Assembly (NCBI RefSeq): GCF_019216885.1
Contig: NZ_JAAQRC020000001.1
Span: 1,798,001 to 1,862,000 of the forward strand
Length of the DNA: 64,000 nucleotides
From: Methylobacterium sp. SyP6R
GTDB lineage: Bacteria; Pseudomonadota; Alphaproteobacteria; Rhizobiales; Beijerinckiaceae
Reading direction: 5' to 3'
Numbering within the stretch: position 1 is the stretch's first letter; each line of letters opens with the position of its first letter. Under the pieces are notes generated by a model, which saw nothing but the letters and a program-made list of their open reading frames with translations, was not told the DNA's origin and did no database searches. The position numbers and the translations under genes were made by a program. This document shows, in pieces, positions 60,403-64,000 of the stretch.

Positions 60403-61212
60403 TTGCGCCTCACCGTCAGCACCTGGAACATCAACTCGGTCCGCCTGCGCATCGACCTCGTGCGTCGCTTCCTCGACGAGGCGAAGCCCGACGTGCTCTG
60501 CCTCCAGGAGACCAAATGCCCGGACGACCGTTTCCCGTTGAAGGAGCTGCAGAGCTTCGGCTATCCGCACGTCGTCTTCGCCGGGCAAAAAGGGTATAAC
60601 GGCGTCGCGATCCTCTCGCGCCTGCCGCTCGTCACCCGCGAGGTGATGAGCTTCTGCGAGCGCCAGGACGCGCGCCACATCTCGGCGGTGCTCGGACCGG
60701 AGGCGGGCCTTGCGGCCGGCATCGCGATCCACGACTTCTACGTCCCGGCCGGCGGCGACGTGCCGGACGCGAAGCTGAACGACAAATTCGCCCACAAGCT
60801 CTCCTTCATGGACGAGCTGCGCGCCTGGGGCGGCCGGCGCCCCTCGGGTCCGGCAATCCTCGTCGGCGACCTCAACGTGGCGCCGCTCGAGCACGATGTC
60901 TGGTCGCACAAGCAACTGCTCGACGTGGTCAGCCACACCCCGATCGAGACCGAGCGCCTGGAATCCCTAAGGGGCGAGGCCGGCTGGATCGACACGATGC
61001 GCCACCTGCGCCCGCCGCCGGAGAAGATCTATACGTGGTGGAGCTACCGTTCCCCCGACTGGGCGGCGGCCGACAAGGGACGGCGACTCGACCATATCTG
61101 GGTCACGCCGGACCTCGCCGATACGGTGAAGTCGGTGACGGTGGCGCGGCATGCCCGGGCCTGGGAGAAGCCGTCGGACCATGTGCCGGTGACGGTCGAA
61201 TTGGAGCTGTAG
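60403..61212 (+). CDS. xthA: exodeoxyribonuclease III
   Basis: AP endonuclease/3' exonuclease for base excision repair, 269 residues. The conserved part starts LRLTVSTWNINSVRLRIDLVRRFL, so TTG 60403 was chosen; ATG 60322 is in frame but adds 27 non-conserved residues. LCLQETKCPDDRFP holds the metal-binding Glu, GYNGVAILSR, ILVGDLNVAP the Asp/Asn pair, and DWAAADKGRRLDHIWVT with SDHVPVTVEL the catalytic His. Length and motifs are standard. Confidence 0.93.
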   Translation: MRLTVSTWNINSVRLRIDLVRRFLDEAKPDVLCLQETKCPDDRFPLKELQSFGYPHVVFAGQKGYNGVAILSRLPLVTREVMSFCERQDARHISAVLGPEAGLAAGIAIHDFYVPAGGDVPDAKLNDKFAHKLSFMDELRAWGGRRPSGPAILVGDLNVAPLEHDVWSHKQLLDVVSHTPIETERLESLRGEAGWIDTMRHLRPPPEKIYTWWSYRSPDWAAADKGRRLDHIWVTPDLADTVKSVTVARHARAWEKPSDHVPVTVELEL

Positions 61213-61403
61213 AGGTTCGGCAACGACCGGATCGATCGATCTGGCGCCGAAGTCGACAGCTCTCCACGTCATCACGGGGCTCGTCGAAGACGAGAATCTG
61301 GGGTCCATAGCCGCTGACGGTGCAAGATGAGGCGACCGTCGTTCCCATGGGGCCGTCCGTCATTCAACTTGCGCTCGCCCGCGATCGAGTCTCTACTCCG
61401 GTC

Positions 61404-61641
61404 ATGGCATCGGTCGCCCTCCAGATTCCGGACACGGTCATGCAGCAGGCACAGGATGCTGCGACGGAAGAGGGCACCCCCTGGATCAGACGCTCCTCGG
61501 CCTCATCACCGACGGCGTCGATCAGCAGCGCAGGTTCCGGACCATGCGCGAGCGCGTAGCGCGGGCCGATGTCGCTGCCGCCCTGGCAATCCTCGATCGG
61601 GCGCCGGACGTGCGCCCGACCCCGGTGACGAGATCCCGTGA
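61404..61641 (+). pseudogene. antitoxin-like gene with two one-base deletions in C runs
   Basis: Starts at ATG 61404 with MASVALQIPDTVMQQAQDAATEEGTP. At the C run 61477-61481 the frame must shift by one to continue LDQTLLGLITDGVDQQRRFRTMRERVARADVAAALAILDRAPDV. A second shift at the C run 61620-61623 gives PTPGDEIP and a stop at 61639-61641. The restored product resembles small antitoxin-type proteins that end in RERAARGD...ILDRAPDVxPxPGD. Its stop would overlap the next gene's GTG. Confidence 0.65.
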
Positions 61642-61951
61642 GTTCCCGCGCCGACGCCGTGACGCCAATCCCATTCCAGAGCATCCGCGAGCGTTGGCAC
61701 GCGGACCCGTGGTATCGGGCTTCCTACGAGGAGGTCTCTCCGGCCATGGCACTGGCCTTCGCCATGGCGGAGGGGCTCGGCAGGCCTCGACGCTCTCTCA
61801 GGCGGAGGTCGCCCGGCGCATCGGTGCCTCGCAGGCGATGGTGGCACGGTGGGAGACAGGCAAGGCAGCGCCGACCACGACCTCTCTGCGCCGTTTCGCT
61901 GAGGCGACGGGAGCCCGCCGCCGGATCGAGTGCGCCTTCGAGCGGGACTGA
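61638..61951 (+). pseudogene. Xre-type HTH antitoxin-like gene with a one-base deletion in a G run
   Basis: From GTG 61638 the frame reads FQSIRERWHADPWYRASYEEVSPAMALAFAMAE and then loses sense. One extra base in the G run 61772-61775 restores EGARQASTLSQAEVARRIGASQAMVARWETGKAAP, then TTSLRRFAEATGARRRIECAFERD to 61951. This is the layout of HigA-2-like antitoxins, where a preceding helical part leads into an Xre HTH. No toxin is adjacent. Confidence 0.7.
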
Positions 61952-61996
61952 CGGGCGAAGGGGCGGAGCGCTACGCGCCACCCCTCCCCGTCCGCC

Positions 61997-62533
61997 CTAC
62001 CGATCCGCCTTCTCGCCCGCGGCTTCCCTGGCGACGAACCCCTTCGTCACCGGCACGATCTGAGCAAACACCGCCTCGGCCATCCGCTCCTCCTCCTTGA
62101 GAGACAGGCGCAGGGTCTCGATGTCGCGGGCGTGCCCGGCCTCCTCGGCCAGCGTGATCAGCGAGGTATAGGCGGCGATCTCGTAGGTCTCGACCGAGTA
62201 GTCGGTATAGAGGTTCTTCAAGACCTCGTCGCCGGTCACGCTGTGGACGAGCGCCGCGACATTGCCCACCGTCTGGGTCACCACGTCCTTGAGGAGCGAG
62301 CGGTCCTCGCCGTGGCGGTGCAGCAGGTCGGCGAGGCGGGTGACCTGCTGGTCGGTCTCGCTCCTGTGCAGCCGCAGCGCCTGGGTCAGGTCGGGATAGT
62401 GCTCGTAGCGCTCGATCTGGCGCTGGATCATCTGCGCCGCCTGCTTCTCCAGGGCGTGGGTGTTGCGCAGGGCCGTGACGTAGATCGCCTGCACGGTCTC
62501 GTCGCTCTTGGCCGCGGTCGCGGTCGTGGTCAT
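61997..62533 (-). CDS. DUF892 (YciF-like) ferritin-fold protein
   Basis: A 178-residue helical protein, start ATG 62533 (MTTTATAAKSDETVQAIYVTALRNTHALEKQAAQMIQRQIERYEHYPDL). DLTQALRLHRSETDQQVTRLADLL, then YEIAAYTSLITLAEEAGHARDIETLRLSLKEEERMAE fit the DUF892 four-helix bundle with Glu/His metal ligands. E. coli YciF is linked to stress; its action is unknown. Confidence 0.88.
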   Translation of the reverse strand: MTTTATAAKSDETVQAIYVTALRNTHALEKQAAQMIQRQIERYEHYPDLTQALRLHRSETDQQVTRLADLLHRHGEDRSLLKDVVTQTVGNVAALVHSVTGDEVLKNLYTDYSVETYEIAAYTSLITLAEEAGHARDIETLRLSLKEEERMAEAVFAQIVPVTKGFVAREAAGEKADR

Positions 62534-62851
62534 CGCACATCCTCTCGTGGGGTGGAGAATGGCGGGCAAACTACGTGGGGGTATCTCGGGTTCGACCTCG
62601 GCCGTTCCCGGATGCAGCCGGCATGGGCGTGACGAAACCGCGCGCGGTCAGAATGGCACGCAGGCCACAGGGGAGTGGCAAGGGGCGACGGATCGTGTAT
62701 AGGCTGCGCCACCCTCGCCCGCACACGGCGAGGTTTTTCGCCTTGGCAGACCGCGCTGGACGACATCCCGGCCCGGCCGAGCCCTTGCGGAAGGCGGCCT
62801 CCCTCAAGAGCCCGCGCACCTCGTGAACCCGTAGCACTGAAAGGACACGCG
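62534..62851. promoter_or_regulatory. intergenic region before rpsO
   Basis: 318 bp with no supported gene. A -10-like TATAGG at 62698-62703 lies about 150 bp before rpsO. A hairpin GGCGA-GGTTTT-TCGCC type sits at 62727-62742 in the presumed leader. Such leaders often mediate S15 autoregulation, but no recognised motif can be claimed. Confidence 0.35.
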
Positions 62852-63121
62852 ATGTCGATCACGGCGGAGCGCAAGACCGCGCTCATCAAGGAACATGCCC
62901 GCGGCGGGACCGACACCGGCTCGCCGGAAGTGCAGGTCGCGATCCTCACCGAGCGGATCCAGAACCTCACCGGGCACTTCAAGACCCACACCAAGGACAA
63001 CCACTCGCGCCGCGGCCTGCTCAAGCTGGTGTCGCAGCGCCGGTCGCTCCTCGACTACCTGAAGCGCAAGGACGAGGCCCGCTACCGCGCCCTCATCGAG
63101 CGCCTCGGCATCCGCCGCTAA
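62852..63121 (+). CDS. rpsO: 30S ribosomal protein S15
   Basis: An 89-residue protein. [36 protein letters not shown], then [33 protein letters not shown] are the invariant S15 parts. AAAGGA precedes the ATG at about 8 bases. S15 binds 16S rRNA early in assembly and often controls its own mRNA. rpsO-pnp is the classic order, and pnp starts 230 bp downstream. Confidence 0.98.
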   Translation: MSITAERKTALIKEHARGGTDTGSPEVQVAILTERIQNLTGHFKTHTKDNHSRRGLLKLVSQRRSLLDYLKRKDEARYRALIERLGIRR

Positions 63122-63199
63122 GGTGGACCTCACGCGGTTCGGGCACCGGTCCGGGCCGCGTTTTCGCGGGTGAGCCTCGAGGCTCCCCCGTCCCGGGTG

Positions 63200-63218
63200 G
63201 GCCGGAATGGGTCCGGCC
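63200..63218 (+). promoter_or_regulatory. hairpin in the rpsO-pnp intergenic region
   Basis: GGCCGGA (63200-63206) pairs with TCCGGCC (63212-63218). A second palindrome GAGCCTCGAGGCTC is at 63172-63185. In E. coli this gap holds a terminator and RNase III sites for pnp autoregulation; the same role here is inferred from position alone. Confidence 0.4.
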
Positions 63219-63351
63219 GCCCTTAATCCGGGACCCGCACTGAAGAATGCGGGCCGCGACCGCCAGGGCAGGATCGCCGGTGGCTCTCAATGAGCCCCTC
63301 GCCGTCTTGCGCTGGCGCCGCCCTCCCGGACCGCAGGAAGGCATGACGAAC

Positions 63352-64000
63352 ATGTTCGACGTTCAACGCGAAGAGCTGCTGTGGGGCGGGCGCAAGCTCG
63401 TGCTCGAGACCGGCAAGGTCGCCCGCCAGGCCGACGGCGCCGTGGTCGCCACCTACGGCGAGACCTCGGTGCTCGCCACCGTGGTGTCGATGAAGGAGCC
63501 GAAGCCCGGCATCGATTTCCTGCCGCTCACGGTGAACTACCAGGAGCGCACCTACGCCGCCGGCCGCATCCCGGGCGGCTACTTCAAGCGCGAGGGCCGT
63601 CCCTCCGAGAAGGAGACCCTGGTCTCCCGCCTGATCGACCGGCCGATCCGCCCCCTCTTCGTCGAGGGCTGGCGCAACGACACCCAGCTCGTCGTCACGG
63701 TGCTCTCGCACGACCTCGAGACCGATCCCGACATCCTCGCCATGGTGGCGGCCTCCGCGGCGCTGACCCTGTCGGGCGTGCCGTTCATGGGCCCGATCGG
63801 GGCTGCCCGCGTCGGCTATGTCGGCGGTCAGTACAAGCTCAACCCGCCCATCCAGGAAATGGAGGGCTCGACCCTCGACCTCGTCGTCGCCGGCACCCAG
63901 GACGCCGTGCTGATGGTGGAGTCGGAGGCGAAGGAGCTGTCCGAGGACGTGATGCTCGGGGCCGTGATGTTCGGCCACAAGCACTTCCAGCCGGTCATCG
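63352..64000 (+). CDS. pnp: polyribonucleotide nucleotidyltransferase, N-terminal part (runs off the window)
   Basis: Phosphorolytic 3'-5' exoribonuclease of RNA turnover. ATG 63352 ([36 protein letters not shown]) has AGGAAGG ten bases before it, better than ATG 63343. [43 protein letters not shown] is the first RNase PH core. The frame is open to the last base, so about 216 of some 710-750 residues are present; the KH and S1 domains lie beyond. Confidence 0.97.
   Translation, partial: MFDVQREELLWGGRKLVLETGKVARQADGAVVATYGETSVLATVVSMKEPKPGIDFLPLTVNYQERTYAAGRIPGGYFKREGRPSEKETLVSRLIDRPIRPLFVEGWRNDTQLVVTVLSHDLETDPDILAMVAASAALTLSGVPFMGPIGAARVGYVGGQYKLNPPIQEMEGSTLDLVVAGTQDAVLMVESEAKELSEDVMLGAVMFGHKHFQPVI

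Overview
The window is about 72 percent GC, densely coded and reads as the chromosome of an alphaproteobacterium, most likely a Methylobacterium relative. The clues are squalene-hopene cyclase, a tyrosine-rich GCG_CRPN-type exported protein, a Ros/MucR regulator, pobA with an AraC-type regulator, the ftsK-lolA-xth order, and a gene transfer agent (GTA)-type tail module. No rRNA, tRNA or CRISPR array was seen.

Layout. 1-4442: end of shc, a flavin-dependent oxidoreductase, a GCG_CRPN protein, a MucR-type regulator without zinc ligands, and an L,D-transpeptidase. 4515-27838: a prophage or GTA-like island read almost wholly on the minus strand. In transcription order it holds a small membrane protein and a NusG paralogue, then an IS110-type insertion, then terS, terL, portal, DUF2213 protease/scaffold, cement, DUF2184 capsid, connectors, tail tube, chaperone, tape measure, DUF2460, DUF2163, NlpC/P60 peptidase, GTA TIM-barrel tip protein, DUF2793 protein, endolysin and holin. 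A divergent S24-type repressor closes it. No integrase, excisionase or replication gene is visible. The head genes resemble a DUF1073/DUF2213/DUF2184 phage while the tail genes resemble RcGTA. A sigma70-like promoter just before terS carries an exact GTTC-N7-GTTC sequence, the alphaproteobacterial LexA box, over its -35, so the virion operon is probably SOS-controlled.

27866-36930: exported protein, aldo/keto reductase with AraC regulator divergent from pobA, a PACE efflux protein divergent from a LysR regulator, YcjF/YcjX stress proteins and a secreted protein. 37231-45131: SixA phosphatase, MoxR ATPase, two membrane proteins, a PLP trans-sulfuration enzyme, a KefB-like antiporter and a RecD-like helicase. 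45179-46924: a small accessory patch with a DUF4926/DUF6883 pair, a ParD-like fragment, a small P-loop kinase and tiny membrane proteins. 47106-54191: hslVU, an MBL hydrolase, a 23-codon ORF with an unusually long Shine-Dalgarno, PilZ, a frameshifted cysteine hydrolase and nadE. 54293-64000: a giant FtsK without visible membrane segments, lolA, xthA, a decayed toxin-antitoxin-like locus with three homopolymer frameshifts, a DUF892 protein, rpsO and the start of pnp.

Two copies of a roughly 190-bp palindromic element with 24-bp inverted ends (20550-20740 and 36978-37164) lie between genes. One sits inside the virion operon, where many related phages carry a minor head protein gene.
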